From Acetobacter ascendens (GTDB lineage Bacteria > Pseudomonadota > Alphaproteobacteria > Acetobacterales > Acetobacteraceae), in contig NZ_CP015164.1 of the NCBI RefSeq assembly GCF_001766235.1, positions 930,001 through 994,000 on the forward strand: 64,000 bases of DNA. The letters run 5' to 3'. The translations under genes and the position numbers were made by a program. Position 1 is the stretch's first letter, and each line of letters opens with the position of its first letter. This document shows, in pieces, positions 18,788 through 29,865 of the stretch. The notes beneath the pieces are model-generated. The model made no database searches. It saw only the letters and a list, made by a program, of their open reading frames with translations, and was not told the origin of the DNA.

Positions 18788-20926
18788 TTAATCCAGCTTT
18801 TCACGTTGCCAGAAGCGCAGTGCGCCGCAGGTTTTTACAAACGCGTTAGTATCGTTTTTGTTGCCGAGCTTGATACAGCCTTTATCAACATCTTCTGCCA
18901 GACCGGCCTTTTTGAACAACGTGCAGGCCTCTGCAGAATAGCCAATAAATTTGCAGTGCGCGAAGGCATCGGTCAGGAAATCCTTGGCGGCAGGGTTGCC
19001 GGCCAGAACTTTTGTGCCTTCCTTGGAAGCCAGAATGGCTACGGCATCATAAAGTACAGACGGTCCCCCATCTATCTTCTGCTGTGCTGGCACTTTAGTG
19101 CCGTCCGATAGTGTAATGCCGCCAATTTTGGGGGCAACCACTTCGTAATTGGCTTTTTCCGCCTGAAGGGCAGCAATTAGCGCGTTAAAAAGATCTGCAT
19201 CTACGCCATCTGTTGCCAGAATACCCATTTTTCGGCCTGCAAATGTTTTTGGCCCATTTTTAAGGATACTGAGCGCATCAGATGGTGGCAGATCGGTACG
19301 CGTAGGCTGTGTTCCCTGTGCGAGTTCAGGTAATGGCAAGCCCAGACCATCTGCTACTGTTGTTGCCAGATCCTCATCAATGTGCAGCAGATGGGATACA
19401 ACGCGGGAGCGGATATCGGGCCGTTCTACCTTGCTCAGCTCAAACGTAATGGCATCTGCTATATGCTTTTGCTCAATGGGTGTCTGGCTGATGTAAAACT
19501 GCCGGGACTGGCTGTAATGGTCTGAAAAACTTTCAGGCCGCAGCCGCCGTTTGGGGCCAGTTTCCTCGCTCGCAAAACTGCGGAATCCCTGTTTGGGGTT
19601 TTCACGCGGGCCACCTGCTGCACCCCAGCTATTTGGCTCGTAATTGGCGCGGCCTACAGGGTTGTGCATAGCCATGTGCCCATCCTGCTGAAAATGCGCC
19701 ATAGGGCATTTAGGAGCATTAATGGGGATATGCGTAAAATTGGGGCTGCCAAGCCGCTTTACCTGCGTATCCAGATACGAAAAATTCCGTCCCTGAAGCA
19801 GAGGATCGTTGGAGAAATCAATGCCTGGCGGCACATTCTGGGTGCAGAATGCAACCTGCTCTGTTTCGGCAAAAAAGTTATCAACAACGCGGTCCAGCAC
19901 CAGACGGCCCACTATTCTTACGGGCACCAGTTCTTCAGGAATAAGTTTGGTGGGGTCTAGCACATCGAAATCGAACTTTTCGGCAAATTCTTCATCAAAG
20001 AGCTGTACGCCAAGTTCCCATTCGGGAAAATCTCCGCTGGAAATTGCACTCCAAAGGTCTCGCCGGTGGAAGTCAGGGTCTGCCCCATTGATCTTGACCG
20101 CTTCATTCCAGACAACAGACTGCAAGCCCTGCTTTGGCTTCCAATGAAACTTCACAAAGGTTGAGCGATCATTGCTGTCCAGAAAACGGAATGTATGCAC
20201 CCCAAATCCTTCCATAAAACGGAAGGACCGCGGAATGCCCCGGTCTGACATCACCCACATGATCATATGGAAGCTTTCTGGGCTTAGCGAAATGAAATCC
20301 CAGAAGTTGTCATGAGCAGATTGAGCCTGCGGAAAATCGCGGTCTGGCGCTGGTTTTACGGAGTGCACCATATCAGGAAACTTGATGGCATCCTGAATGA
20401 AAAATACCGGGATATTGTTGCCAACCAGATCCCAGTTGCCTTCCTTGGTGTACAGCTTGACGGCAAAACCTCGAACATCTCGCGCAACATCAAACGAGCC
20501 TTTGGAACCCGCAACCGTGGAAAACCGAACAAAAGCAGGCGTGCGTTCCCCCACATTCTGAAAAATAGCTGCGCGGGTTACGTCTTGCAGGCTGTCTGTC
20601 AGCTCAAAATAACCATGTGCGCCATAACCGCGGGCATGCACAACGCGTTCGGGAATACGTTCATGGTCAAAATGGAAAATCTTTTCCCGGAAATGGAAAT
20701 CCTCCATCAAGGCCGGACCACGCGCACCGTAGCGCAGTGTGTTTTGATCATCCGCTACGGGAATACCCTGAGCAGAGGTGAGCGTTGCAACATCATCGCC
20801 AGCTTGTTGATGTGTTTCTCCGCCGTTTCCCTGTTGTTCATTATAGCTGCTGGGTTCAAATTTATCTTTATCTGCCTTTAAACCGTTTTTGGCAGCCTTG
20901 CTTGCCGTATTTTTTTTGACAGCCAT
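18788..20926 (-). CDS. katE: Large-subunit catalase, HPII type
   Basis: This clade 2 catalase of ~712 residues decomposes hydrogen peroxide. The distal His lies in [15 protein letters not shown], the distal Asn region is [12 protein letters not shown], and the proximal haem region is [15 protein letters not shown]. After the catalase core (to ~560) there is the flavodoxin/class-I-amidotransferase-like C-terminal domain of HPII ([21 protein letters not shown]). The start is ATG 20926 ([14 protein letters not shown]), with AAGGAG seven bases upstream; the longer frame from 20989 is rejected. A peroxide-detoxifying enzyme suits an obligate aerobe with periplasmic oxidases. Confidence 0.95.
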   Translation of the reverse strand: MAVKKNTASKAAKNGLKADKDKFEPSSYNEQQGNGGETHQQAGDDVATLTSAQGIPVADDQNTLRYGARGPALMEDFHFREKIFHFDHERIPERVVHARGYGAHGYFELTDSLQDVTRAAIFQNVGERTPAFVRFSTVAGSKGSFDVARDVRGFAVKLYTKEGNWDLVGNNIPVFFIQDAIKFPDMVHSVKPAPDRDFPQAQSAHDNFWDFISLSPESFHMIMWVMSDRGIPRSFRFMEGFGVHTFRFLDSNDRSTFVKFHWKPKQGLQSVVWNEAVKINGADPDFHRRDLWSAISSGDFPEWELGVQLFDEEFAEKFDFDVLDPTKLIPEELVPVRIVGRLVLDRVVDNFFAETEQVAFCTQNVPPGIDFSNDPLLQGRNFSYLDTQVKRLGSPNFTHIPINAPKCPMAHFQQDGHMAMHNPVGRANYEPNSWGAAGGPRENPKQGFRSFASEETGPKRRLRPESFSDHYSQSRQFYISQTPIEQKHIADAITFELSKVERPDIRSRVVSHLLHIDEDLATTVADGLGLPLPELAQGTQPTRTDLPPSDALSILKNGPKTFAGRKMGILATDGVDADLFNALIAALQAEKANYEVVAPKIGGITLSDGTKVPAQQKIDGGPSVLYDAVAILASKEGTKVLAGNPAAKDFLTDAFAHCKFIGYSAEACTLFKKAGLAEDVDKGCIKLGNKNDTNAFVKTCGALRFWQREKLD

Positions 20927-21104
20927 AATCTTCTCCTTGCCAGTGTTTCGGCAGGAGCGTCGTCCCTTTATATATCTAAAATCGTACACTCTAAGGTTTC
21001 GTCGCTCCCCGTATTCTAATTCTTACGCATGAAATGCAAAAAGGTTCCAGCGGCAGATTTCGGGCACATAAGCATAACAACACAAAACGCGTTATGTTGA
21101 GTTT

Positions 21105-21527
21105 ATGGCAATCTCTATTCTCCCCAACATTTCTCTGGCCGATTCCGAACTGGAGGTCTCTTATATTCTAGCCTCTGGCCCAGGTGGACAGAATGTGAAC
21201 AAGGTTGCCACGGCGGCCCAATTGCGGTTCGATGCAGCGCGTTCTGCTTCATTGCCAGACCGTGTGCGTACGCGCTTGCTGGAACTGGCGGGAAGCCGTG
21301 CTACGCGAGATGGGGTTATTGTTATTACGGCACGGCGGTTTCGCACACAGCAGCGCAACCGTGAGGATGCGATAGAGCGTTTGGCTGCATTGATACGTGA
21401 AGCCGCACATCGCCCGGCTTTTCGTGTTGCCACCCGCCCTAGCCGCGCTGCGCGCCAACAACGGTTGAAGGGAAAAGCGCATCGCGCACGTATTAAACAA
21501 GGGCGGACTGTGCGGTTTGATGATTGA
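21105..21527 (+). CDS. arfB: Peptidyl-tRNA hydrolase ArfB (ribosome rescue factor)
   Basis: This 140-residue protein has a release-factor-like domain with the catalytic GGQ in ASGPGGQNVNKVAT (~residue 28). A basic, flexible tail (RQQRLKGKAHRARIKQGRTVR) enters the mRNA channel of stalled ribosomes. By family knowledge it hydrolyses peptidyl-tRNA on ribosomes lacking a stop codon. Length and layout match E. coli YaeJ. It is a single gene on the plus strand, divergent from katE. Confidence 0.95.
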   Translation: MAISILPNISLADSELEVSYILASGPGGQNVNKVATAAQLRFDAARSASLPDRVRTRLLELAGSRATRDGVIVITARRFRTQQRNREDAIERLAALIREAAHRPAFRVATRPSRAARQQRLKGKAHRARIKQGRTVRFDD

Positions 21528-21729
21528 TATTGGAAAATAAGCCAATGTGAATGGTTTGCTATTTCCTTTAAAAATTATTTTTGGCTCTATCTTTTAAGAT
21601 ACAAACCGTTCTGGAACGTTCAATGCGTTCCAGCGTTGAATAACGGCTGAATACTTGGCGGTTAGAATAATATTTTATCTGTCAGGTAACTTAATTTTCT
21701 TTCTCGAAATCTACCCAAAGTACAATCGA

Positions 21730-23394
21730 CGCGGATTTCTCACACTTGAGGCAATTTCAGGTCATTTTGTAGAGTTCAGTCATCCCACAGGAGCCCGATC
21801 TGGAATATTGACGATATTCTGCTTCTGGCGGCGGGTTCTGAACGCAGTGAGGGTGTCACGGCCTGAGAAGGCAGTGTTGGTGGAAGCTATGTGGTCTGTG
21901 CACTGTCTGTTTCTTCAGATGGCCTGCCGGAGCCTTCGCAATCGTGCATGAGCGAGGGCGAATTCATGCTGACAGGGGAACATGTCCGGCATGGACAGGA
22001 CAATCCGACGGACGCTGAGCGTGACACGTGTCGCGATTTTGAGCAGTCGTGCGCGTATGGTGCCACAGGTCGCCGTCTCCAGGCTGGTCTGGCCAAGGGC
22101 CAGTCTTTGCAGAGCGGTCAGCAGGACATAGGCTGCGGCCGAGAACCACAGCCGGAGCTGGTTGGCCCGGATGGTGTGGGACGAGGTCCTGTCTGAGAAC
22201 AGATCCATCTGGCATTCCTTGATGCGGTTTTCCATATCCCCGCGTGCGCAGTAAATCTGTTCGTAGAGATGGCGGGGGTCGGACATTCCCTGCGGTAGCG
22301 TGGTGACAATAAAGCGATGATAGCGGTTGCCATGGCGCCATTCGACCTTGGCCACGACCCGCCTGCGGCGCGTCCAGCTGTCCTTTGTGATCCAGTCAAA
22401 GGAGGCGAAACCGCGCGCAGCTCTGCCTGTCGTGGCGGCTTCGTCACGAACCTCAGCGGACAAAGAGGCAATCCGGTCATACAGGCGGGTGTTGCCTGCA
22501 AGCCCGAACAGGAAGTCAACGTGGTTGTCTTCGCACCATGTCATCAGACTGTCCCGGGCGAAACCGCTGTCCCCACGCACCAGGATACGCACCCGGGGCC
22601 AACGGCTCCTGATCTGCTCCACGATCCGGCGGATGTCTGCCAGTGCTTCCTTCCCCGGGTCCCTGTCTGCCGTGCGCAGGGTAGCGCTGAGGAGATGGTC
22701 CCCGCAGAAGACATACAGGGGAAGATAGCAGTTATGGCCGTAATATCCATGAAAGGCGCGGCCTTCCTGATGGCCATGGATACGGTCATCGGTGGCATCC
22801 ACATCCAGAACGATCCGGGCGGGTGCGCGCTCATGCTGGTCCATGAAAAGCGTCACGAACAGGGTAGCCAGGGCCTCATGATCAGCAATGATGCGGCAGT
22901 AACGATCTGCCTGCTGCCCACTGCGCTCTAGCCGGTTCAGCGTGGATTTTCCTGCCAGTGCCGCACAGTTGGCCCGGCTTCCTGACAGACGTCCCGATAC
23001 CAGACCCATGACAGGATCATGACGTAAAGCGTCATGGTCATTAAGGTCTTCATAGCCCAGTGCCAGGCCCATGATCCGCTGACGGACAAGGTCTTCAACC
23101 CGGTATTCCACAAAGGCAGGATGCCGCTCATCGCGAAAACAGGCAGCAAAACGGCGACTGAACCCCAGACTATCATCGACCTGCTTTACCAGGATGACAC
23201 CGCCATCCGAACTCATGCGACCCCCGTCAAAACGGGCTACAACACGCCGTCCACAGGAGGCTGGAAATTCATACGCGCCTGCGCTACACTCTGTTTGCAT
23301 CGGGTTTTCTTATAGCTTACGAAAATTTCTTTTACACAAAATAGACTTTTTCATAATCTAACCCGATGTACAACCCTTCTGTGAGATTTCCGCG
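21730..23394 (-). mobile_element. IS1380 element, copy A (complete)
   Basis: The element is exactly 1665 bp. Its ends are imperfect 15-bp inverted repeats (CGCGGATTTCTCACA at the left; CGCGGAAATCTCACA as the complement of the right). It is flanked by a 4-bp target duplication, TCGA (21726-21729 and 23395-23398). Length, ends and transposase fit IS1380 of Acetobacter pasteurianus. It lies in the intergenic region upstream of the small Lys-rich frame and the cyclic-glucan synthase pseudogene, and could have displaced that gene's promoter. Confidence 0.93.
21915..23300 (-). CDS. IS1380-family transposase (copy A)
   Basis: This 461-residue DDE transposase appears intact. Visible catalytic-core motifs include IVLDVDATDDRIHGHQEG (first Asp), RILVRGDSGFARDSLMTWCE (second Asp) and YEQIYCARGDMENRIKECQMDL (Glu). 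It occupies most of the element on the minus strand. Copies A, B and C in this window differ by few residues: A alone has DRDPGKEAL, where B and C have DRDPRKEAL. Confidence 0.93.
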   Translation of the reverse strand: MQTECSAGAYEFPASCGRRVVARFDGGRMSSDGGVILVKQVDDSLGFSRRFAACFRDERHPAFVEYRVEDLVRQRIMGLALGYEDLNDHDALRHDPVMGLVSGRLSGSRANCAALAGKSTLNRLERSGQQADRYCRIIADHEALATLFVTLFMDQHERAPARIVLDVDATDDRIHGHQEGRAFHGYYGHNCYLPLYVFCGDHLLSATLRTADRDPGKEALADIRRIVEQIRSRWPRVRILVRGDSGFARDSLMTWCEDNHVDFLFGLAGNTRLYDRIASLSAEVRDEAATTGRAARGFASFDWITKDSWTRRRRVVAKVEWRHGNRYHRFIVTTLPQGMSDPRHLYEQIYCARGDMENRIKECQMDLFSDRTSSHTIRANQLRLWFSAAAYVLLTALQRLALGQTSLETATCGTIRARLLKIATRVTLSVRRIVLSMPDMFPCQHEFALAHARLRRLRQAI

Positions 23395-23436
23395 TCGAAA
23401 CGTCTGCGGCTGGTTTCTCTTGGATGGAGAACGAAT

Positions 23437-23652
23437 ATGCGCACTCCCTTTGTAAAGAATCAGGCTCCTTCTGCTGCACCCAAAACAAAAAAGAAGGTGG
23501 AGCAGAGGGCTGCTGATGACAAAACAGTTGGTAAAGCTGATTCGTCACTCCCCAATAAAGCAGAAAATAAACAGGTAAAAAGCCATACTTTGTTAGAAGA
23601 AAAGGCACTTTCTTCTCATACGAAAACAAGAAAAAGCCTGTTCCGGAAATAA
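23437..23652 (+). CDS. Small Lys-rich hypothetical protein
   Basis: A 71-codon frame starting ATG 23437, with GGAGAA nearby upstream (GGATGGAGAACGAATATG). The product is very basic and hydrophilic (KTKKKVEQRAADDK, KTRKSLFRK at the end), with no predicted helix anchor and no family I know. It lies 42 bases after IS1380 copy A and 51 bases before the cyclic-glucan synthase start. It could be a real small gene or a chance frame. Confidence 0.35.
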   Translation: MRTPFVKNQAPSAAPKTKKKVEQRAADDKTVGKADSSLPNKAENKQVKSHTLLEEKALSSHTKTRKSLFRK

Positions 23653-23703
23653 CGAATAAAGGCCGCATTTAGCTTTGTAAGGCCCTTATCAGGGAGTTGG
23701 TAT

Positions 23704-24589
23704 ATGCGTACAGAACAACCATCAGATACCGGCCCCAAAAGTGCCCATTTTTCGTTTTTGCGCCGTTTGTTTGGGGGGCATATTCATGTCAACATACAGG
23801 ATGATCTCTTCCCGATAAAAAGCGAAATTTTTGGTATTGAACGTCTGGAAGCTCATGCCAGAAGTTTGGCGGCAGCACAGGCTGTTGTGCCTGCCAAGCA
23901 TAATCGGCGCGGGCAACCTCTTAAGCGCCGGTTGGCTGAAAATGCCGCCCTGCTTGCTGCAGCCAATGAAACAGTTACCAAGGCAAGCCAAAGGGGCCGA
24001 TTGTTGCCACCAGCAGCCCAGTGGTTGGCAGATAACTATGCCCTTATTGATATGCAGATTAGAGAAACCAGTCTGGATTTGCCAAGTGGGTATTACACGC
24101 GCCTGCCCAAGCTTGCGAATGGTCCTTTTATTGGTTTACCGCGCGTTTTTGGTATTACATGGGCTTTTGTTGCGCATACAGACAGCTACCTTCAGCCTGA
24201 TTTCTTGCGTAGGTTTCTGCTTGCCTACCAAACAGTTACGCCACTTACTATGGGTGAGCTTTGGGCTGTTCCCATTACTTTACGTATTGTTTTAATAGAA
24301 AATCTGCGCCGTATTGTAAGCGCTATTATAGATAGCCATGCCAGCCAACAGGCGGCTGATCTTTTGGCCGATCAGCTTGCATCTGCCCGAAAGAGCAATG
24401 CCGCAACATTGTCTGGCATATTATCCCAAATAGACCCGCGCATTATTACGCCTGCATTTACAGCGCAGCTTGCGCATCGTTCAAGAGGAATAGATCCCGT
24501 TCTTGTATGGCTGGAACAACGTCTGGCAGATAAAAAAACTAACATTGAGAAAGGCATTCAAGAGTATTTACAAACGCAGGGTGCCTTAA
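23704..24589 (+). pseudogene. Cyclic beta-1,2-glucan synthase (NdvB/ChvB-like), N-terminal fragment
   Basis: The start is ATG 23704 with AGGGAG 8 bases upstream. About 295 residues match the N-terminal cytoplasmic part of NdvB-type synthases: PPAAQWLADNYALIDMQIRE, GYYTRLPKLANGPFIGLPRV, TPLTMGELWAVPITLRIVLIENLRR and DPVLVWLEQRLADKKTN. The frame is cut by IS12528 at 24590 and ends artificially inside it. NdvB normally continues from here through ~200-300 residues, including the first membrane helices, before the glycosyltransferase domain. That segment is not found on the far side of the IS. Confidence 0.85.
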
Positions 24590-25494
24590 GAGCCCTTTTG
24601 GAAATTCACGGATGAGCGTTTCGGCGTAGCATGAGGCTTCCCATGGCGATGTGGATCATGGCCTCTGCGACGTCGATCCGCTGTTCGTAGTCCTTCACAA
24701 GGCGACGCCAGCGGATCATCCAACCGAAGGTCCGTTCCACAACCCACCGACGCGGCAGGATTTCAAACCCTTTTGCTGTCTCTGACCGCCGGATGATCTC
24801 GACTGTGAAGTCGAGAAAAGTGGCCTTATCCATCAACTGGAGGCGGTCATAGGCTCCATCGGCAAACAGGTGCTTCACCCAAGGCCAGCGTTTGCGAATG
24901 GCATCAAGGATCATCTGTCCTCCTGCACTGTCCGAAATATCGGCTGTTGTCAGCTGGACCAGGAGAAGGCGGCCATCCGTATCAACTGCGATGTGACGTT
25001 TCCGACCGACGATCTTCTTGCCTGCGTCATAACCACGTGTCTTTGCGTGGGGTGCCTTGATACTCTGGCTATCAATGACACCACCCGATGGACTGGTTTC
25101 GCGTCCTGTCGCTTCACGATCGAGCATCAGACAGACATCATGAATGGTCTGGAACAGGAAACGGCGCATCAGCCTGCGGAACCACCAGTAAACCGTTTGC
25201 CATGGGCCAAAATGAACCGGAAGCATCTCCCAACCGCAGCCTGAGCGCACGAGATAGCGCAGAGCATTGATGATCTCACGGAAATCGGTTGTCCGTTTCC
25301 GACCACGCCGGTTCGCAGGGGGCATCAGAGGCGCTATGCGCTCCCATTCCTCATCTGTCAGATCAGACGGATAGCGTTTCGTCTTGCGTGTAATTCCGGC
25401 CATGCGGCCTCGTTGTGCTGGCGTCCACATCCTGCCTTTGAATCACGCTCAAAACCTCTTGAAAACCTATCATAGCGAATTTCCAAAAGGGCTC
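24590..25494 (-). mobile_element. IS12528-type (IS5 family) element, copy 1
   Basis: The element is 905 bp from GAGCCCTTTTGGAAATTC to its exact complement, the terminal inverted repeat. Flanks read TTA-A before and TTA after, consistent with a TA/TTA duplication, though the boundary is uncertain by one base. Size and transposase fit IS12528 of Gluconobacter/Acetobacter. It interrupts the cyclic-glucan synthase gene, and the two gene halves rejoin in frame (GCC TTA GAT). Confidence 0.9.
24606..25430 (-). CDS. IS5-family transposase (IS12528 copy 1)
   Basis: This 274-residue DDE transposase appears intact. Motifs: YPSDLTDEEWERIAPLMPP at the N-terminus, GGVIDSQSIKAPHAKTRGYD (first Asp), KHLFADGAYDRLQLMDKA (second Asp) and WVVERTFGWMIRWRRLVKDYE (Glu). 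It has the same protein sequence as copy 2 at 37056-37880; the DNA copies differ by at least one silent base. Confidence 0.93.
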   Translation of the reverse strand: MWTPAQRGRMAGITRKTKRYPSDLTDEEWERIAPLMPPANRRGRKRTTDFREIINALRYLVRSGCGWEMLPVHFGPWQTVYWWFRRLMRRFLFQTIHDVCLMLDREATGRETSPSGGVIDSQSIKAPHAKTRGYDAGKKIVGRKRHIAVDTDGRLLLVQLTTADISDSAGGQMILDAIRKRWPWVKHLFADGAYDRLQLMDKATFLDFTVEIIRRSETAKGFEILPRRWVVERTFGWMIRWRRLVKDYEQRIDVAEAMIHIAMGSLMLRRNAHP

Positions 25495-28400
25495 TTAGAT
25501 GGTATCCCGGTAAAATTGCGCACAATGGTGGTTATTCCTGCCCTTCTTACCAACGTAAAAACGGTGGATGAACTTTTATCCCGGTTGGAAATTCACTATC
25601 TGGCCACTCATGATAGTGGTGTTTATTTTGCGCTTTTAACAGATTGGTCTGATCATTCAGAGGCATCTGCACCAGAAGATGATACACTTTTTCAGTTAGC
25701 TTCTGCTGGTATTCATCATCTTAACGAAAAATACGGGTCTGTGCCGGATGGTAACAGGTTTCTCCTTCTACATCGCCACAGGGTTTGGAGCGAGAGTGAA
25801 GGCGTATGGATGGGGTGGGAGCGCAAACGGGGAAAGCTGCATGAACTGAACCGCCTGTTGCGCGGTGCAACAGACACCACTTTTTTGGCAGAATGCTGCC
25901 AGAATATTCCCCAAGCCGTAAAATATATCGTCACCCTAGATGCCGATACACGCCTGCCCCTTGAAACAGTAAAAAAATTGGTGGGCAAACTGGCGCATCC
26001 TCTTAATGCGCCGCAATTCAATGCAACAACCGGGCGTGTGCAGCAGGGTTATGCCGTTCTGCAACCTCGTGTGACACCCTCTTTGCCTATCGGGCATCAG
26101 AGCACTTTGTTCCAACGTATTTTCTCAGCATCTAGCGGTATAGATGCCTATTCCTCTGCAATATCAGATCTTTATCAGGATATGTTTGGAGAAGGATCTT
26201 ACGCAGGCAAAGGTATTTACGAAATTGATGCGTTTGAAGCCGCCTTGGCCGGACGTGTGCCGGAAGCCACTCTTTTAAGCCATGATCTGTTTGAAGGTAT
26301 TTTTGCGCGTGCCGGATTGGTTTCTGACATTGAGGTGATAGAGGAATTTCCGACAGACTACTTGGTTGCGGCTCAAAGGCTCTATCGCTGGACACGAGGA
26401 GACTGGCAACTGCTACCTTGGATTGTTTCTGGCATATTCCGTACCCCTTCCCCGCGCGACAGTTTATCTGGAATTGCGCGTTGGAAAATGGTGGATAACC
26501 TGCGCCGCACCTTATGCGCACCCTTTACTTTGTTGGCTCTGATTATCTGCTGGGTTTTGTTGCCAGAAAACGCTGGTATCTGGACACTGTTTATACTTCT
26601 GATTATGGCTCTGCCTGCTTTTCTGCCGGTTATTCCAGATATTGCCCCGCGCCGGGAATGGATTAGTTTTCGCAGCTATTTTAATGTGTTGGGGGCATCC
26701 ATTTCCAATGCCGTTGTTATGACGGCACTTAACATCACGTTTCTGGTGCATCAGGCCTGCCTATTGGGTGATGCGATTATCCGTACCCTTGGGCGTGTTT
26801 TTGTAACACGCCGATATTTGTTGCAGTGGGTGCCTGCGGCGCAAACGGCAGATCTTCTACAGTCCGGCTTGCTGCAATATTACCTGAAGATGCTTTCTGC
26901 CCCACTTATTGCAGCCATTCTTGTCATACAGGTGACCATGCAAGATGTGGGAAACCTGATTTTTATTGGCCCTTTGGCCATTCTATGGGCGTTTTCTCCC
27001 GCCATTGGGTTATGGACAAGTCGCGCGGCAATTTTAACGGCTCAATCGCGCCCGTCCCGCACAGATATTCGCACTTTGCGGCTTACAGCTCGCAATACAT
27101 GGCGTTTTTTTGAAGAATTTGTAACAGCGGATGATCACATGCTTCCGCCGGACAATTTTCAGGAAGTGCCCTTTCCCGTTATCGCCAGACGCACATCTCC
27201 CACCAATATCGGGCTTTATCTTTTATGCACGGTTAGCGCCTATGATTTTGGCTGGAATGGCTTGGCTGATACAATAGAGCGGCTTGAAAACACCTTTAAA
27301 ACACTAGATGCATTGGAAAAATACAAAGGGCATTTGTATAACTGGTACAGCACGGCTGATCTGGAACCGTTGGCTCCTTTATATGTTTCCACTGTAGATA
27401 GCGGTAACTTTGCTGGCCATCTTGTTGCTTTGGCACGTGCTTGCCGAGAATGGACTATACATACAACACAGCCATCCATGTGGCGTGAGGGTATATCAGA
27501 TGCCATTACCCTTGCCATTACAGATCTTACTTTCCGTAATGGTGAGCGGTTGCAGAATACAAAACAGCAAAAAGTTTTGATCCGATCACTTGCACGGTTA
27601 AAAACGTCTGTTCTGAGTGCTTCTGAAGTAAAAACAGAGGCCGGATTGCTGTTGTTACTGAAACAGGCGCAAACCATAGCAGAACACGCAGCCCATCTTT
27701 ATGCAGAAAGCAATGAAGCAGAAGAACAAACAGATTCAGCCCCGCTTTTCTGGTCTCTTGCGCCATTAAAAGCGATTGAAAGCCATCTGCGTGATTTAGA
27801 CCATACGTATAGCACAACCTTTGACGCCCGCCTGAAAGTGCTGCAAACCAAAGCTGCCATGCTTGCATATGGTATGGACTTTGCTTTTTTGCGTGATCCT
27901 GCACGCAAACTTCTGTCTATTGGGTTTGTTGTTACCGAAGATACCCCAGATAGTAATTGTTATGATCTTCTGGCTTCTGAATCCCGGCTGGCGATCTTTT
28001 TTGCCATTGCAAAAGGAGACATTCCTGCGCGGGACTGGTTCCGCCTAGGGCGCGCCCTAACTTCTGCTGGCAGTGGAGCAGCACTGGTATCGTGGTCGGG
28101 CTCAATGTTTGAGTATCTTATGCCTTCTCTGGTTATGCGTGCGCCTATCGGCAGCCTGCTTCAGCAAACCAACGCGCTTATCGTGCTGCGGCAGATTGCT
28201 TACGGGCAATCTCATGATATTCCATGGGGTATTTCAGAATCAGCCTATAATGTGCGGGATGTAGATTACACCTATCAATACTCAAACTTTGGCATTCCGG
28301 GGCTGGGGCTCAAACGTGGCCTTGGGCAGGATAGAGTTGTGGCGCCCTATGCTACCTTGTTAGCCTCTATGGTTGATCCGCAAAAAGCCGTTGCCAATCT

Positions 28401-29865
28401 GTCTGTTCTGGAAAAAACAGGCGTACACGGTCGATACGGTTTTTACGAAGCTCTGGATTATACCCCAGAACGCGTGCCGGATGGGCAGGATATGGCCATT
28501 GTGCAGGCTTACATGGCGCACCATCAGGGTATGTCCATCCTTTCTGTGGCAGATGCAGTTCTTGATGGCATTATGAGAAAACGCTTTCATGATGACCCCG
28601 TAATTGCCTCGGCTGAACTGTTGTTGCAGGAACGTGCGCCCCGTACAGGCGCTGTGGCTCACCCTCTGCCAATAGAAGAATACCCTCTTCCGCGTTCGGA
28701 ATTGCCGCAAGCAGCATCTGGCCGATATTACGGTACGGATTACACACCAGCACCCGTTACGCACCTTCTTTCCAATGGGCGTTATACCGTCATGCTAACA
28801 GCAGCGGGATCTGGCTACACAATGTGGCAAGGTCAGGCCGTGACGCGCTGGCGGGAAGATCCAACGCTGGATAATTTTGGATCATATCTTTACCTGAAAA
28901 ACGTAAAGACCGGGAAAGTATGGTCTGCTGGCATTCAACCCTGTGGGGAGGAGCCAGATGATTATGTAAGTGTTTTCCATGAAGACCGTGCAGAGTTCAC
29001 CCGGCGTGATGGCTCCTTAACCACAACAGTGGAGGTTATGGTTTCTGCCGAAGATGATGCTGATGTACGCTACCTGACCGTTTTTAATGGGGGCTATGAT
29101 AGTGTTGAAATAGATATTACATCTTATGCAGAATTGGCTTTGCTTCCGCCAGATTCAGACCTCGCGCATCCGGCGTTTACCAAACTGTTTGTAGAAACAG
29201 ATTATCTGCCAGAAGCCAAAGCCCTTATAGCAACCCGCAGGCGGCGCACCCCCAATGAGCCTGAAATCTGGGCTGCGCATGTGGCTGTATGTTCTACCCC
29301 CATTATGGTGGAAACAAACCGTGCGCAGTTTATTGGGCGCGACCATACAGCCCAGTCTCCCGCAGCACTGGCGGGCAAAACACAACTTTCTGGGCAAACA
29401 GGCACGGTACTAGATCCCTGCTTTGCCATTCGTAGCCGCGTAAGTATCAAGCCCGGTGCTACAGCGCGGATAACGTTCTGGACAATGGTTGCCTCATCCC
29501 GTCAGGAACTCGAACGCCTGATTGAGGTGCATCAGGATGATACAGCGCTGGATCGTGCTCGCACACTGGCCTGGACACAAGCGCAGATTCAATTCCGGCA
29601 TTTTGATATTACCCCGGCAGAAGCCGATCTGTTCCAACGTTTGGCGGGTCATATTCTGTTTGCAAATGCCGCTTTGCGAGCACCATCCGCAGTGATCATA
29701 CAAGGCATGGCAGCCCAGCCGACACTATGGGAACAAGGTATTTCTGGTGATCTGCCTCTGGTGGTTTTACGCGTAAAGGATACGCCAGATACAGATATTG
29801 TCCGGCAGGTTCTGCTGGCGCATGAATACTTGCGGCTTAGCAGGTTGCTGTTGATCTGGTGCTGA
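25495..29865 (+). pseudogene. Cyclic beta-1,2-glucan synthase, central fragment (GT84 and glycoamylase-like domains)
   Basis: About 1450 codons continue in frame after the IS. Order: GT84 glycosyltransferase domain (LRTMVVIPALL, metal-binding DADTRLP, RLYRWTRGDWQLLPW), a membrane block of several helices (~26520-27000), a linker, and then a glycoamylase-like domain (DLLASESRLAIFFAIAKGD, SWSGSMFEYLMPSLVM, YNVRDVDYTYQYSNFGIPGLGLKRG). The first GH94-type beta-sandwich region follows (~28700 on). The frame ends at a premature TGA at 29863. In the +2 frame the protein continues as QVAVDLVLINEHPSSYLQDLQ, so one base appears lost near 29838-29841. Confidence 0.87.

Noticed and set aside
22317..22931. 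204-codon plus-strand frame, repeated in the other IS1380 copies
   Set aside because: It recurs because the IS recurs; it is antisense to the DDE transposase and has no own signals.
25384..25494. Start of a 1493-codon protein inside IS12528
   Set aside because: The first ~37 codons are antisense IS sequence; the real gene began at 23704.
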